Assembly: GCF_022539315.1 (NCBI RefSeq)
Contig: NC_066315.1
Coordinates: 16,343,649 to 16,407,648, forward strand
Reading direction: 5' to 3'
DNA from: Serinus canaria
Taxonomy: Eukaryota; Chordata; Aves; Passeriformes; Fringillidae
DNA length: 64,000 bases
The notes under the pieces were generated by a model, which searched no databases, had not been told where the DNA came from, and saw only the letters and a list, made by a program, of their open reading frames with translations. The position numbers and the translations under genes were made by a program. Position 1 is the first letter of the stretch; the number at the start of each line of letters is the position of its first letter. This document shows positions 63,791-64,000 of the stretch, piece by piece.

Positions 63791-64000
63791 CCATCTTGGT
63801 TCCATAAGCATTCTTACTCCTGTTCTTCTGGATGACACCTGCCCACAGGCTTAGCATGCATCCATCCATCTATCCATCTTCCTCATAGCTACTCTGAACT
63901 AAAGTAATTATGTCTAAAGCTGAATTTCTAATTTGCAGTAATTATATCTAATGCTGTCATCTAAAGAGATGACAGATAATCCCTGATATAAAAAGTTTAT
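63791..64000. other. Non-coding edge with a short CATC/TCCA repeat
   Basis: A few imperfect (ATCC)n units lie at about 63859-63877. The last 100 bases contain two similar TAATTAT/CTAA blocks. No gene is seen before the window ends. Confidence 0.5.

Noticed and set aside
1..64000. CRISPR arrays, bacterial operons, integrated plasmids or endogenous retroviral genes
   Set aside because: There are no regularly spaced direct repeats and no prokaryotic gene layout. I see no recognisable gag, pol or env stretch and no paired long terminal repeats; the only retroelement coding sequence seen is non-LTR CR1.

Overview
The window looks like vertebrate nuclear DNA, most likely from a bird. The only interspersed repeats I can recognise are CR1 LINE fragments (jockey-clade non-LTR elements). 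Two of them end in the octamer-like ATTCTATG/ATTCTGTG 3' tail typical of bird and reptile CR1, and there are no Alu-like, L1-like or poly-A SINE families. Repeat density is low, base composition is mostly AT-rich, and coding sequence is sparse and split by introns. There are no operons, ribosome binding sites or prokaryotic gene layouts. Nearly all short open frames here are chance frames in non-coding DNA.

Layout: 1-6581 looks like intron of a plus-strand gene. The gene ends with a 34-nt micro-exon (6582-6615) and a terminal coding exon (6728-6914), joined in a consistent frame. An AT-rich 3' UTR follows, to a poly(A) signal near 8842. I cannot name the protein. From about 8.9 to 43.6 kb I see no confident gene, only a truncated, internally deleted CR1 (11518-12300), another CR1 3' end (24551-24763), poly-T tracts and small tandem duplications. 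A probable terminal exon of a minus-strand gene lies at 43623-43709, with an AATAAA signal about 23 nt past the stop. A minus-strand CR1 3' part follows at 45594-46140. The rest to 63.2 kb would be intron of that minus-strand gene or intergenic DNA; it holds only weak candidate exons. At the right edge is a well-formed tRNA-Asn(GTT) gene (63233-63306) with a Pol III terminator, followed by another minus-strand CR1 3' end (63536-63790).

Working picture: two protein-coding genes appear to converge towards the middle of the window (plus-strand gene ending near 8.9 kb, minus-strand gene ending near 43.6 kb) across about 35 kb of gene-poor DNA that may carry regulatory elements. I found no sign of a new multi-gene system. 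The most useful observations are the two unidentified C-terminal exons, the tRNA gene, the rearranged CR1, and several candidate small exons that RNA data could confirm or reject.
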